64,000 nucleotides of DNA from JACOMS01 sp051252005 (GCA_051252005.1 JBPOEZ010000008.1:1-64000); one strand, 5' to 3'; positions 43,104 through 52,900 are shown, numbered from the stretch's first letter. Numbers and translations are program-made. The notes: generated by a model not told the origin, from the sequence alone.

Positions 43104-45365
43104 ATGTCCGAAACATCCGCAGAATCCGAGCCGCTTCAAACGCCGGAAATCCTACCCGAACAAGAAACACCTGCCCTTCCGCAGCGACGCTACTTCAACC
43201 GCGAACTTTCTTGGCTCTTTTTTAATACACGCGTCTTGAAAGAAGCCAGAAACCCCGGCGTCCCGCTACTTGAACGTGTTAGGTTTCTGTCGATCTCAGC
43301 CAGCAATCTTGACGAATTTTATATGGTCCGCGTCGCAGGCCTCCGGACGCAAGTCTTGGCCGGCATGTCAGAACCGAGTTTTGATGGTTACACCCCAGCT
43401 CGACAACTGGAAAAAATCGCTAAACGCGCTAATAAAATAACGCAATCCCAAGACGCATGCTGGGCTAACCTTCGCAAACGCCTTGAGCGCGAAGATATTT
43501 ACGTCAAGTCGCTTGATAAACTCTCAGAGACTGAAATTGAGACGATGACGACGGCCTATGAAGACCGCATCCTGCCGCTTCTGTCGCCCTTGGCTGTTGA
43601 CCCCGCACACCCCTTTCCTTTCATCGCCAACCTTGGTTTTGGGATGGTTCTTGCGCTTCAACAAAAAAAATCACCTGACCCTCTTTATGCGATCCTGCCT
43701 ATCCCTACGCATGTACCCCGCTTTATTCAGCTAACCCAAGGTAAACGGAGCAAAAAAGACGTTTACGTTATGGTCGAAGACGTGCTCGCCCATTTTGCAC
43801 AAAGCCTGTTTCCAGACTTTAAGATCAAAGAAAAAGGCATGTTCAGAATTACCCGTGACAGCGACATCGCGGTAGACGAAGAAGCAGAAGACCTTGTTCA
43901 ACATTTTGAATTTTTGCTTAAAAAACGCCGCCGTGGGCGCGTAATACGCCTTGAAATGAATAGCGACATTCCCGAAGGCCTTCGCCATTTCCTTATTGAA
44001 GGCTTTGAATGCTGGAACGAAGATATACAAAAAACTGCCGGAATTTTAGGCATGTCTGCCGTGTCTCAGCTTGTAACGAAAAAGCGGCCCCAACTTTTAT
44101 ACCCCCCATTTCAAGCAAGGTTTCCAGAAAGAATTCGTGATTTTGACGGTGACTGTTTTGCTGCCATAGCGGCCAAAGACATCCTGGTGCATCACCCCTA
44201 CGAAGAATTTGATGTCGTGGTACAATTCCTAAAGCAAGCCGCCCTTGATCCCAATGTTGTGGCGATCAAACAGACTCTCTACCGCACATCCGAAGATAGT
44301 CCGATTGTTCAAGCGCTCATCGAAGCCGCTGAGCGCGGGAAAACCGTGACAGCGCTTGTAGAACTTAAAGCCAGATTCGACGAAGAATCTAATCTCAGGT
44401 GGGCCCGCGACCTTGAGCGTGCGGGCGCGCATGTGGTTTACGGTTTCGTCGGCTATAAAACCCATGCCAAAGTCTCGCTAATTGTGCGTAGCGAAGGCCC
44501 TAAGCTGCAAACCTACACTCACCTCGGAACGGGGAACTACCACGCCCAAAACGCAAAAATTTACACTGACCTCGCCCTATTTACAGCGGACCCAGCCTTG
44601 GGCCGCGATGTTGGAAAACTGTTTAATTATGTCACGAGTTACTCTGAGCCGCGCGGCCTTGAAAAACTCGTCCTAGCGCCGACAGGTCTACGTGATCATT
44701 TGGTCGCGCAAATCGAAAATGAAATTCAGCTAGCGCAAAAGGGACAACCCGCCAGTATTTGGGCGAAGCTCAACGCGCTTGTCGACACCCCCATAATCGA
44801 CAAGCTTTACGAAGCCTCACAGGCTGGCGTAAAAATAGACCTTGTTGTTCGCGGCATCTGTTGCCTTCGGCCGCAAGTACCAGGGCTTTCGGAAAACATT
44901 CGAGTAAAAAGCATTGTCGGCCGCTTTCTGGAGCATTCCCGAATTGTTTGTTTTGGTAACGGCGCAGCGCTTCCCAATGACGAGGCTAAAGTTTACTTCT
45001 CCTCTGCTGACTGGATGCCTCGTAATCTCAATCGTCGAATAGAAACCCTCATTCCGATCGAGGCCCCAACCGTGAGACGGCAGATCATGCATCAAATCAT
45101 GGTCGCAAACCTTAATGACACGGCCAATAGCTGGGAACTTAAAGCCTCTGGAAAATATGTACGGATCACCCCGCCTGAAGGCGAAGATGCGTTTTCCGCT
45201 CATGCCTACTTCATGAAAAACCCGTCCCTTTCCGGACGCGGGAAATCTTTGAAATACAACGCGCCTCTGGACCTTGAAATGAACAAGTCTATGGAAACAT
45301 TCACTTCACCAAAAGTCATTGATCCTAAAACCCTTGAGAGTAAAGCTCCTGACCATAATGGATAG
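43104..45365 (+). CDS. ppk: Polyphosphate kinase 1
   Basis: Makes polyphosphate from ATP by a phospho-histidine intermediate. Motifs are RELSWLFFNTRVL in the N domain, HHPYEEFDVVVQFL, ELKARFDEESNLRWARDLERAG, and YTHLGTGNYHAQNAKIYTD, which contains the autophosphorylated His. Length is 753 residues, a little longer than the usual 690-720 because of an N-terminal extension of about 25 residues. It overlaps ppx by 8 bases, so polyphosphate synthesis and breakdown are co-expressed. Confidence 0.96.
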   Translation: MSETSAESEPLQTPEILPEQETPALPQRRYFNRELSWLFFNTRVLKEARNPGVPLLERVRFLSISASNLDEFYMVRVAGLRTQVLAGMSEPSFDGYTPARQLEKIAKRANKITQSQDACWANLRKRLEREDIYVKSLDKLSETEIETMTTAYEDRILPLLSPLAVDPAHPFPFIANLGFGMVLALQQKKSPDPLYAILPIPTHVPRFIQLTQGKRSKKDVYVMVEDVLAHFAQSLFPDFKIKEKGMFRITRDSDIAVDEEAEDLVQHFEFLLKKRRRGRVIRLEMNSDIPEGLRHFLIEGFECWNEDIQKTAGILGMSAVSQLVTKKRPQLLYPPFQARFPERIRDFDGDCFAAIAAKDILVHHPYEEFDVVVQFLKQAALDPNVVAIKQTLYRTSEDSPIVQALIEAAERGKTVTALVELKARFDEESNLRWARDLERAGAHVVYGFVGYKTHAKVSLIVRSEGPKLQTYTHLGTGNYHAQNAKIYTDLALFTADPALGRDVGKLFNYVTSYSEPRGLEKLVLAPTGLRDHLVAQIENEIQLAQKGQPASIWAKLNALVDTPIIDKLYEASQAGVKIDLVVRGICCLRPQVPGLSENIRVKSIVGRFLEHSRIVCFGNGAALPNDEAKVYFSSADWMPRNLNRRIETLIPIEAPTVRRQIMHQIMVANLNDTANSWELKASGKYVRITPPEGEDAFSAHAYFMKNPSLSGRGKSLKYNAPLDLEMNKSMETFTSPKVIDPKTLESKAPDHNG

Positions 45366-46884
45366 ATCATCCCCATTATATCACCGCCTTGGCGTACTAG
45401 ACATTGGCTCAAACTCAGTTCGATTTGTCATTTATGAGCTTTACGGAGCCGCCTTCACGGCGATTTACAATGAAAAAGTTCTCGCAGGTCTTGGGCGAGA
45501 CTTACGTGCCACGGGGCAACTTAGTCCGTCAGGGAAAATAGAAGCTCTAGAGTCTATACAGCGGTTCAAATTAATTGCTCAGGCTCAAAATCTTGACCGC
45601 GTGCTTGTCGGCGCTACCGCCGCCCTTCGCATGGCCAGCGACGCTAAAGAGTTCATCGCAGAGGTGAAAGCGGTCACTGGCATGGATATAACGCCTGTGT
45701 CAGGAAAAGAAGAAGCGCGCTTAACGGCTCTAGGTCTCATTGCGGCTCAGCCTCGCGCCAACGGTCTCGCAGCTGATCTAGGCGGCGCCAGTCTTGAGCT
45801 CATCGAAGTCTCAAACGGTGCAGTAAAGCCCGGGATCAGCTTGCCTATTGGTCCCTTTCAAGTCGCAGGGCATTCCCTCTCAGAAGAAGCCCTTGGTAAC
45901 GAGGACGATATCCGGAAGAAAATTCTCGAGCACATTAAAAAAGCAGATTTATCCAGTGTGAAAGAGCAACCACTCTATCTCATTGGCGGAGCGTGGCGCA
46001 ACTTAGCCGGTGTCCACCAAACGCGGCACCTTTATCCAATGCGCACATTGCAGGCCTACACGCTGATGCCTGGAGCCGCACGTGATTTGGCCAAATGGGC
46101 ATACGGGGCTGGCCGGATGGATGTTTTAAACTGGCCGGGGATTGCCAAACGCCGAGCGGAAACCTTGCCTTATGGCGGCATGTTGTTGGATATATTGCTC
46201 ACGGAATTAAACCCGCCAGAGATTATCATATCCACCACTGGACTTCGAGAAGGTCTAGTCTACGACTCATTACCCGACAGCCTAAAGAGTCGAGATTCGC
46301 TTTTAGACGGATGCCAAGACCTTGCAACAGGCAGCCTTCAAGGCCGTAATTTTTCTGATCCGCTTCTTGAGTTTTTATCGCCAATAAATGATTGCCTCCC
46401 GCACGCGTTTAAAGCGGATAATGAAATGCGGCTACGGCGCGCAGCATGCCAACTCGTCGGCATCGGCAAAGGTCTTCATCCAGACTACAGGGCCTCTCTT
46501 GTCTTTGAAGATGTTCTCTACGCCCCGCTTTCGGGTTTAACTCACAAAGAACGCGCCTACCTCGCCCTTATTTTGTTCCACTCCTATACATCCGACCATG
46601 ACACGCCCAATGATGCAGCAATTAAGCTGCTCTTGTCTATGCATGAACGCAAAGCCGCGCGAATTTACGGAACCGCGATCCGGCTTGGTATCGTGGCCTC
46701 AGGTCGTACGCCAGAACTACTGCAAGCCTTCTCGCTTAATTATGAAAACAAGACGCTGGCTCTCAAAATCGATACGTCCCATTACGCCTTGGTAACGGAG
46801 CGCGTGACTCATCGCCTCAAAAAATTCGCTAACCTTCTAGGAAAAAATATCGAAATAGACCAAATCATTATTGAAAAACAATAA
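45358..46884 (+). CDS. ppx: Exopolyphosphatase/pppGpp phosphohydrolase
   Basis: Ppx/GppA family phosphatase with an actin-like fold that degrades polyphosphate and can hydrolyse pppGpp. The phosphate loops are LGVLDIGSNSVRFV and AADLGGASLELIEV. A C-terminal helical HD-like domain follows, to 508 residues. The ATG at 45358 overlaps the ppk stop by 8 bases; the earlier in-frame ATG (45319) would overlap it by 47. Confidence 0.93.
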   Translation: MDRSSPLYHRLGVLDIGSNSVRFVIYELYGAAFTAIYNEKVLAGLGRDLRATGQLSPSGKIEALESIQRFKLIAQAQNLDRVLVGATAALRMASDAKEFIAEVKAVTGMDITPVSGKEEARLTALGLIAAQPRANGLAADLGGASLELIEVSNGAVKPGISLPIGPFQVAGHSLSEEALGNEDDIRKKILEHIKKADLSSVKEQPLYLIGGAWRNLAGVHQTRHLYPMRTLQAYTLMPGAARDLAKWAYGAGRMDVLNWPGIAKRRAETLPYGGMLLDILLTELNPPEIIISTTGLREGLVYDSLPDSLKSRDSLLDGCQDLATGSLQGRNFSDPLLEFLSPINDCLPHAFKADNEMRLRRAACQLVGIGKGLHPDYRASLVFEDVLYAPLSGLTHKERAYLALILFHSYTSDHDTPNDAAIKLLLSMHERKAARIYGTAIRLGIVASGRTPELLQAFSLNYENKTLALKIDTSHYALVTERVTHRLKKFANLLGKNIEIDQIIIEKQ

Positions 46885-46935
46885 TAACTGTGTTAAAGAC
46901 TGGATCAAATACGCCGTAAGAGAGAAAGCAGCGAC

Positions 46936-48090
46936 ATGACACTTTTAAAATCCGCATTATTAATAACGACCTGTATAGCCATGTCAGGCACTGCATCAAT
47001 GGCTCAGGCGCAATCGCCTGCGAAAACACAGCTCTTGGCCGCAAACTCAGCGGCGGCAACAACTGCCAATTTTGGCCGTATTGACGCTCTATCGCCAAAG
47101 CCCCAAACGAGTAACACTCGGCTTGATTACACGGTCTTGACCGAAGCCCTAGACGGTACAGTCATTCGCCTAGGCCCATCCCATCGACGCCACATGAGCC
47201 GTCCTGCAGCAAAAGTGGGAAGCCGAATGGTCACGGGTCACACAACGCCTTACCGCCTCGAAGGTAGCCGAGTGAGTTTCTCTTTCTTAAGCGAAGAATA
47301 CCTCGAACAGCTAACAGCCTACCGAGAAGACCTTGAACGTATTGGGACGCAAATTGACCTAACGCATATCCCCAAAAATGAGCAATTAGCGTTTTGGCTC
47401 AACTTACACAACGTCGCCTTAATCGAACAAATTTCTCTGCAGTACCCTAACAAGTACCCCAATAAGCTTGAGAAAGACGGCGTCCCCTTAGACCAAGCTA
47501 AAATACTGAGCATTAAAAACGTCCCACTAAGTCTTCAGGACATTCGAGAAAAAATTGTCTACCCTAACTGGTCTCAGCCGGAAGTCATTTATGGCTTTTT
47601 CAGAGGCAATATTGGCTCACCCGCCCTGCAAAACTACGCCTATACGGGCGAGAATGTGCAGGATCTTTTAATTTACCAAGCTGGCGAATTTGTGAATGCA
47701 CTTCGCGGATTTAATGCAACCAGCAAGAACAGAAATATTTCCCGCCTATATGATGAGGCGAAATCTTATTACTTCACAGACTGGGACACAGACCTTCCCA
47801 AGCACCTTTTGAAATATGCCCGTGATGAAGTTGCTGAAGATATTCGTAGTGATAAACCTTGGCGCGTTGACCGCTATGATGAAGTCGTCGCTGATTTAGT
47901 TGGTGGCAGCTTGCCGCGTATTTCAGGTTTTCATAGTCAAAACGCTGGAAGTGAAGTTCCCTATGAAGTCATGCAGTTGGTTAGAGAGTTAGGCGCGAAA
48001 ACAAAAGTCCTTCGTAATCGCAAACTTATCGGTACGGGAACCGTCACGATCCAAGATCTCGACACCGAAGATTTAGAACCAACACCTTAG
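46936..48090 (+). CDS. Exported DUF547 protein
   Basis: A 384-residue protein with a signal peptide ending near SMAQA and a DUF547 domain. The family motif is in LAFWLNLHNVALIEQI, with a related GSPALQNYAYTG segment. DUF547 is a papain-like fold of unknown activity found in many marine bacteria. It follows ppx by 51 bases and may be part of the phosphate module, but nothing else links it. Confidence 0.85.
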   Translation: MTLLKSALLITTCIAMSGTASMAQAQSPAKTQLLAANSAAATTANFGRIDALSPKPQTSNTRLDYTVLTEALDGTVIRLGPSHRRHMSRPAAKVGSRMVTGHTTPYRLEGSRVSFSFLSEEYLEQLTAYREDLERIGTQIDLTHIPKNEQLAFWLNLHNVALIEQISLQYPNKYPNKLEKDGVPLDQAKILSIKNVPLSLQDIREKIVYPNWSQPEVIYGFFRGNIGSPALQNYAYTGENVQDLLIYQAGEFVNALRGFNATSKNRNISRLYDEAKSYYFTDWDTDLPKHLLKYARDEVAEDIRSDKPWRVDRYDEVVADLVGGSLPRISGFHSQNAGSEVPYEVMQLVRELGAKTKVLRNRKLIGTGTVTIQDLDTEDLEPTP

Positions 48091-48101
48091 AATACATTCG
48101 T

Positions 48102-49409
48102 TTATTTTTCAGGTCGCGCGGAAGGCTTACGGCTTTTCTTCGCGGCCTCATTTTCTTTTAGAGCCTCCTCCTCATCCGCCTTTTCAATAATCGTGGATCC
48201 GATCTCAATCATTGATCCTCTCTCAATCTGCGACCCTTTTAGGATAAGACTCCCCTGAGGGTTGGCATTTTTTGGCCCGTCTTCAGCCACAAGTTTCTCT
48301 TCAGACGTAGCAGCCTCTTCACCCTCATCGACAGGTTTTACACGCTCGGGCGGCGCGGCGCTCACAAGCCAAATCGTCCCGCTAAGCGCGTCCGCTACAA
48401 ACAAGCCACGTTTATCCATCAACATGGCGCCCGGTTCGCCCCACGCTGAACGGCCAGAACGCGCGGCAAACCCTTTGGCAAATATAGATCGCCCCTCTGC
48501 AGGCAGGCCGAACCGCGACGGAACGGCCAATATATTCAGCCCCTCCATATCCGAACGCCCCCACTGCAATGTCCCGCCTTGCGAGACTAAAATATGATCC
48601 TGAAACGGCGCGAAAGCTTCGTGTTGATCTGTAAATTGCCCAGGTAAAACCATGCCTGTAATACTATTCGTAGCTTCAATGTCGGTGCCTTTGGAAACAT
48701 CAAATCCGCCTTGGATAATCGGAGCAAGTTTATTTCCAGCGCCGACCCACACAGTGCTCGCGCCTGATCGCCCAAATGCGGTAACGCTGCCCTCTCCGCT
48801 TGCCACAAGTCCCGCCTGGCCTGTCTCCGTGTCGATAGAGATAACCCGTCCAGCGGCTGGGCTACCCGTTGACGTAAGCCCCAAATATAAAAACTGCCCC
48901 GACATTACGCTCAAAAGAGGGCGCGGAAACGGCGCAGCCTCAGCATTGGCAAGGCTCGCTAATTTTTTCATGGCCCCGCCGCTAAGAGGAGCTTTCCATA
49001 TAGCCTCAGCGTCGGCGATGAAAATATAATCCCCGATGACCGCTATTCCAGAAGGACGGTCTAGCCCCCGCAAAACAATGCGAGTCGCATCCAGTTTACC
49101 ATCGCGCGCGCGGTCTGCGAGCTTTACGATCCGTCCGAGCTTTTGATCGGCGATATAGAGCGCGCCGCTTTCATCCATTGTCGTGGCGGATATACTACCA
49201 AGTTGGGAGGCGAAAACAGCCGACTGGAATCCCGCAGGAACCTGCACAGTTTCGCTACCGCTTCGGCTCCGAATATGCAGGCGGGCTTTGCCAGAAATAT
49301 TGTCAGAGACAGCGTCAGAACCGTAGCTAACGGAAACGGACTCTTGTGCCTGTACGAAGCTAGGCTGTAATAAAGCCGCGCTTACCATCATATGTTTTAC
49401 GAATCGCAT
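48102..49409 (-). CDS. Exported beta-propeller protein with hexad repeat
   Basis: A 435-residue exported protein. A signal peptide ends near FVQAQ. The central part looks like an NHL/sorbosone-dehydrogenase-type beta propeller (GALYIADQKLGRIVKL, RPSGIAVIGDYIFIAD, ADALSGTIWLVS). The C-terminal 80 residues are charged and contain four tandem six-residue units of the form GS-x-I (GSLILK, GSQIER, GSMIEI, GSTIIE), then an acidic/basic tail. The substrate is unknown. It is tail to tail with the DUF547 gene. Confidence 0.75.
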   Translation of the reverse strand: MRFVKHMMVSAALLQPSFVQAQESVSVSYGSDAVSDNISGKARLHIRSRSGSETVQVPAGFQSAVFASQLGSISATTMDESGALYIADQKLGRIVKLADRARDGKLDATRIVLRGLDRPSGIAVIGDYIFIADAEAIWKAPLSGGAMKKLASLANAEAAPFPRPLLSVMSGQFLYLGLTSTGSPAAGRVISIDTETGQAGLVASGEGSVTAFGRSGASTVWVGAGNKLAPIIQGGFDVSKGTDIEATNSITGMVLPGQFTDQHEAFAPFQDHILVSQGGTLQWGRSDMEGLNILAVPSRFGLPAEGRSIFAKGFAARSGRSAWGEPGAMLMDKRGLFVADALSGTIWLVSAAPPERVKPVDEGEEAATSEEKLVAEDGPKNANPQGSLILKGSQIERGSMIEIGSTIIEKADEEEALKENEAAKKSRKPSARPEK

Positions 49410-49595
49410 ACTCCATCATAGAGCGCGAAGCAGCCTTTTGACGAGCTGTGATTACAGTTTTCAAAAAAAAGGACGGCGCTTGTCATGCCCCTGTCATTCT
49501 GTTTAGCTACGAATCACACAAGGGAGAGCCGCTTTCAGTATCAATTCGCTCGCATTTAAATATCTGATTAAGGCCGCTTCATACGGAGCCGCTTT

Positions 49596-50204
49596 ATGAC
49601 TATTATGTTCCCTGCACAGCAAAACACATTGCCCGCACTTGCCCCTACGGCCTCTCTTACCTCAGGCGGGTTCCCCTGCCTAATTCTCAACGCGGATTAT
49701 CAGCCACTCTCCTATTTCCCCTTATCCGTATGGTCGTGGCAAGACGCTATCAAAGCCGTGTTTCTGGGCCGCGTTAATGTTGTAGACCAGTATGACCGCA
49801 TCGCGCGGTCTGCCAGTTTTGAAATGCCTCTGCCGAGCGTGGTGGCGCTCAAAGACTATGTTCCGCAAAACCGCTCTCCGGCCTTTACCCGTTTCAATCT
49901 TTTCTTGCGCGACGGCTTTCAATGTGTCTATTGCGCAAGCCCTGATGAGCTGACGTTTGATCATGTTATTCCAAGGCGTCTTGGCGGCAAAACGAGCTGG
50001 ACTAATATTGCAGCCGCGTGTTCCAAATGTAATTTCAAAAAGGGCGGACGCATGCCAAAAGAGGCGGGCATGATTCCGCAAATAAAGCCGTTCAAACCAA
50101 CTATGCATCAATTGCAAGCGCAAGGACGGCGGTTTCCACCCAATCATTTGCATGAAAGTTGGCTTGACTATTTATACTGGGACGTAGAACTTAAAGCTCA
50201 ATAA
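49596..50204 (+). CDS. HNH endonuclease
   Basis: A 202-residue protein of the widespread alphaproteobacterial HNH family. The HNH motif reads DGFQCVYCASPDELTFDH, then IPRRLGGKTSWTN and CSKCNFKKGGR, so the two CxxC pairs and the His/Asn residues are intact. The N-terminal part (LILNADYQPLSYFPLSVWSW) is conserved in the group. The role is unknown; it does not sit with restriction or phage genes here. It leads an operon of small envelope proteins. Confidence 0.9.
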   Translation: MTIMFPAQQNTLPALAPTASLTSGGFPCLILNADYQPLSYFPLSVWSWQDAIKAVFLGRVNVVDQYDRIARSASFEMPLPSVVALKDYVPQNRSPAFTRFNLFLRDGFQCVYCASPDELTFDHVIPRRLGGKTSWTNIAAACSKCNFKKGGRMPKEAGMIPQIKPFKPTMHQLQAQGRRFPPNHLHESWLDYLYWDVELKAQ

Positions 50205-50220
50205 GAATGAGGTTCTACCC

Positions 50221-50376
50221 GTGAAACTACACCCTTACGCGCTCATCATCGGAATTGGAATCGGCATCGCGGTTCTGGTATCTTTGCGTCACCCCGTCTT
50301 TGCTATCCTGGCGGCCATTATATCCGTTATCCTTTTGGATATGGGATATAAGCAGAATAAAAATAACGACGAATGA
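50221..50376 (+). CDS. 51-residue membrane protein
   Basis: GTG start at 50221 with GAGGT upstream, ending TGA at 50374-50376. The product has one or two hydrophobic segments (ALIIGIGIGIAVLVS, AILAAIISVILLDMGY) and a charged tail KQNKNNDE. The stop overlaps the next ATG as ATGA, the same junction as the two that follow, which argues that it is translated. No family is recognised. Confidence 0.65.
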   Translation: MKLHPYALIIGIGIGIAVLVSLRHPVFAILAAIISVILLDMGYKQNKNNDE

Positions 50377-50963
50377 GACGCGTATTAAGCCTCGCTCTCC
50401 TAGGGCTCCTCGCAGCCTGCACAGACAATCGTCCCAATGTACTTTTGGAAACAGATTTAGGCACAATCGAAATTGAAGTACGCCTTGATAAGTCCCCGCT
50501 TTCGGGTGCTGACTTTCTCTATTACGTCGACGAAAAGCTCTATGATGGGCAGGCTTTTTACCGCACGGTCATAAGCGACAATGACCCTCTGAACATGGGC
50601 ATGTCTTTAATACAGGGCGGACGACTGGACTTACAGCCGATTACTATGCTTTTACCTCATGAGCCCACCGGCATCACAGGCCTTTCAAATGTTTCAGGCT
50701 CTGTGACGATCGCCCGTGATGCGCCTGGAACAGGCAGCGCTGCGTTCTTCTTCATCAATATCGGCGACAACCTATTCCTCGACCAAGGCGGCACGCGAAA
50801 CCCTGACGGCGAAGGCTATGCTGTTTTTGGAAACGTCGTCGACGGCATGGATGTTGCCAAAGCCATTCAGGCAAGGGCTACGGGCGGCACAGTCGCTTCG
50901 CCCATTCCGGATAATCAACTTATATCCGAACCCGTTTACATTCGTAAGGCCTATAGAAAATGA
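50373..50963 (+). CDS. Cyclophilin-type prolyl isomerase lipoprotein
   Basis: A 196-residue peptidyl-prolyl cis-trans isomerase of the cyclophilin fold. It starts with a short signal and lipobox LLAAC (about residues 12-16), so it is probably a lipoprotein folding envelope proteins. Motifs are VLLETDLGTIEIEV, PLSGADFLYYVD, FYRTV, GSAAFFFINIGDN and GYAVFGNVVDGMDV. Overlaps of 4 bases link it to both neighbours. Confidence 0.92.
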   Translation: MRRVLSLALLGLLAACTDNRPNVLLETDLGTIEIEVRLDKSPLSGADFLYYVDEKLYDGQAFYRTVISDNDPLNMGMSLIQGGRLDLQPITMLLPHEPTGITGLSNVSGSVTIARDAPGTGSAAFFFINIGDNLFLDQGGTRNPDGEGYAVFGNVVDGMDVAKAIQARATGGTVASPIPDNQLISEPVYIRKAYRK

Positions 50964-51532
50964 CTCTTTTCATCTCCGGTTTAGTCCTGTTCTTTGGATT
51001 GCATCTTTATTCTAACTTTCGCTCTCGAGAGACTGACCGCGACCTTCGCAAAAAACTAGGTGAGCCGCGTTTTATGTGGCTCTACTCCGTCTTTGCGCTC
51101 GCTGGCTTTGCTTTGATTATTATCGGTTTTGGGGCCACGCGGCCCTCTCCCGCGCTGTATCAGCCGCCCACATGGGGCGTTCACGTCAACATGCTCCTCA
51201 TGATTTTCGCTCTGATCGCGCTCATCGCCTCGCAAATCCCCGCAGGACACATAAAGGCAAAGCTCAAACACCCCATGCTTGTGGCCGTCAAACTTTGGGC
51301 GCTTGGACATCTCCTATCCAACGGCGAGCTTAATTCCGTCATCCTGTTCACCGCCTTCTTGGCCTACGCAGTCTTAAACCGAATCACGGTTAAACGGCGC
51401 GGCAATATGGGGCCAAGCGGAACAAATGTTAGCGCCAAATGGGATATTGTCGCCGTTACTGGCGGACTTGTTGTCTACGGACTTTTTGTTACAACCCTTC
51501 ATACCCTTCTCATCGGAGTACCGATCATATGA
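50960..51532 (+). CDS. NnrU family membrane protein
   Basis: A 190-residue polytopic membrane protein of the NnrU family. About six hydrophobic helices are visible, with KLWALGHLLSNGELNSVILF, the conserved central segment. NnrU is named from denitrifiers, but most members are near unrelated genes, as here. It overlaps the cyclophilin gene and the phosphatase gene by 4 bases. Confidence 0.88.
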   Translation: MTLFISGLVLFFGLHLYSNFRSRETDRDLRKKLGEPRFMWLYSVFALAGFALIIIGFGATRPSPALYQPPTWGVHVNMLLMIFALIALIASQIPAGHIKAKLKHPMLVAVKLWALGHLLSNGELNSVILFTAFLAYAVLNRITVKRRGNMGPSGTNVSAKWDIVAVTGGLVVYGLFVTTLHTLLIGVPII

Positions 51533-52035
51533 TGCAGACTGTCAAAACAGCGCTCTTTTCCGCAGCCGTGCTTATACTTGCGGCCTGTTCACAATCCGCG
51601 TCCGAGCCCGACGCCACCTATTACCTTGTCCGCCATGCGGAAAAGGTTCTGGATATCAAAAACCCGCCCTTAACAGAAGTGGGAACAGCGCGCGCAGAGG
51701 ATTTAAAGATACGCTTAAAAGACGTTCCGCTTACGGCGATTTACTCAACGGATTACATTCGCACGCAAGACACAGCGGGGCCTACGGCCAAAGCGCATGA
51801 CCTCACCGTCATATCTTATGACCCGAGTGATCTCCCCGGTTTTGCAAAACTACTCCTAACCCAAGAGGGCACAATTCTTGTAGCAGGCCATTCCAATACC
51901 ACACCGCAGCTCGCGGAATTATTAGGGGCCGAACCGGGCGAGCCGATTATCGAAGCCACAGAATATGACCGCCTTTATATTATTACTCGGCGCGGCGATG
52001 TGATCGAAGGCGCGATTGAAACCTACGGGAAATAA
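51529..52035 (+). CDS. Histidine phosphatase family lipoprotein
   Basis: A 168-residue phosphatase of the phosphoglycerate-mutase-like superfamily. A lipobox (ILAAC) precedes the catalytic motif YLVRHAEKV; the second catalytic His is in VAGHSNTTPQ. Truncated, SixA-like in size, and exported, so it probably acts on an envelope phosphate ester. The ATG at 51529 overlaps the NnrU stop by 4 bases. Confidence 0.9.
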   Translation: MMQTVKTALFSAAVLILAACSQSASEPDATYYLVRHAEKVLDIKNPPLTEVGTARAEDLKIRLKDVPLTAIYSTDYIRTQDTAGPTAKAHDLTVISYDPSDLPGFAKLLLTQEGTILVAGHSNTTPQLAELLGAEPGEPIIEATEYDRLYIITRRGDVIEGAIETYGK

Positions 52036-52040
52036 ACTCT

Positions 52041-52868
52041 GTGACAGATATAGTCTATGAGCCTAAACCGTCCTTTGACATTGGCCGGATATTCAACAGA
52101 ACCTTTCGCAGCATCCGTCATAACTTCGGCCCCTTTCTACTCGCGTCCTTTTTAATTGTTGGCATTCCGCAATTTCTGATCGGGTTATGGCCTCTCATGC
52201 TTGGGATCACGGGAAGTGACTTTGCGCCGGATGACATTTTAAAAATGTTGCCGGTTTTCATGCTTGTGGGAATGGGCGGCACGCTCATCGTTTTTGTCTT
52301 CCAGTTTATACTTCAAGGCACAATCATACATGCGAGTATCGCGAATTTTAACGGTCAACATGTTAGCTTTCGCGAAAGTTTTCGCGCAGCGCTTAAACAT
52401 ATTTGGCCTTTGATTGGTTTCGGCATTCTCGCCACCCTCGGTATGATGCTCGGCTTTCTTCTCTTCATCGTACCCGGTATTATTTTTGCTATTATGTGGT
52501 CAGTCGGCGTTCCGGCTATGATCACCGAAGGCACAAATGTCTCTCAATCCTTCAACCGCAGCAGCGAACTCACCAGCGGATATAAGTGGTGGATCTTCTT
52601 ACTCATCGTCATTTTTTCCATACTCAGCGGTATTGTAAGCGCCGTCGGCTCAGTCATCATGGCAAGCTTTGGAGGTGACTTAAGCCAAGTCATTGTTTCC
52701 GGCGGCGAACTCACCAACGCATATTGGTTCGTAAATGCTGTCGTCACAGCCCTCATACAGGTCTTTAGCACAATGATCGCGGCGGCCGGCGCGGCGGCGC
52801 TTTATTACGAACTTCGCTTCATCAAAGAAGGCATTGGCCCGCAAACAATCGCAGACGTTTTTGATTAG
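52041..52868 (+). CDS. Polytopic membrane protein, GDPD-type
   Basis: A 275-residue protein with about six hydrophobic helices, starting from a GTG 5 bases after the phosphatase stop. The segment DIGRIFNRTFRSIRHNFGPFL and the overall pattern resemble the membrane domain of glycerophosphoryl diester phosphodiesterases and related DUF proteins, without a catalytic domain. The function is unknown. Confidence 0.7.
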   Translation: MTDIVYEPKPSFDIGRIFNRTFRSIRHNFGPFLLASFLIVGIPQFLIGLWPLMLGITGSDFAPDDILKMLPVFMLVGMGGTLIVFVFQFILQGTIIHASIANFNGQHVSFRESFRAALKHIWPLIGFGILATLGMMLGFLLFIVPGIIFAIMWSVGVPAMITEGTNVSQSFNRSSELTSGYKWWIFLLIVIFSILSGIVSAVGSVIMASFGGDLSQVIVSGGELTNAYWFVNAVVTALIQVFSTMIAAAGAAALYYELRFIKEGIGPQTIADVFD

Positions 52869-52900
52869 TCCGGTTAGCGCGTAAGACAGGCTAGGTTAAA

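Noticed and set aside
49596..50204. HNH gene as part of a restriction or phage module
   Set aside because: No methyltransferase, integrase or phage gene is adjacent, and this HNH group is a common chromosomal gene.
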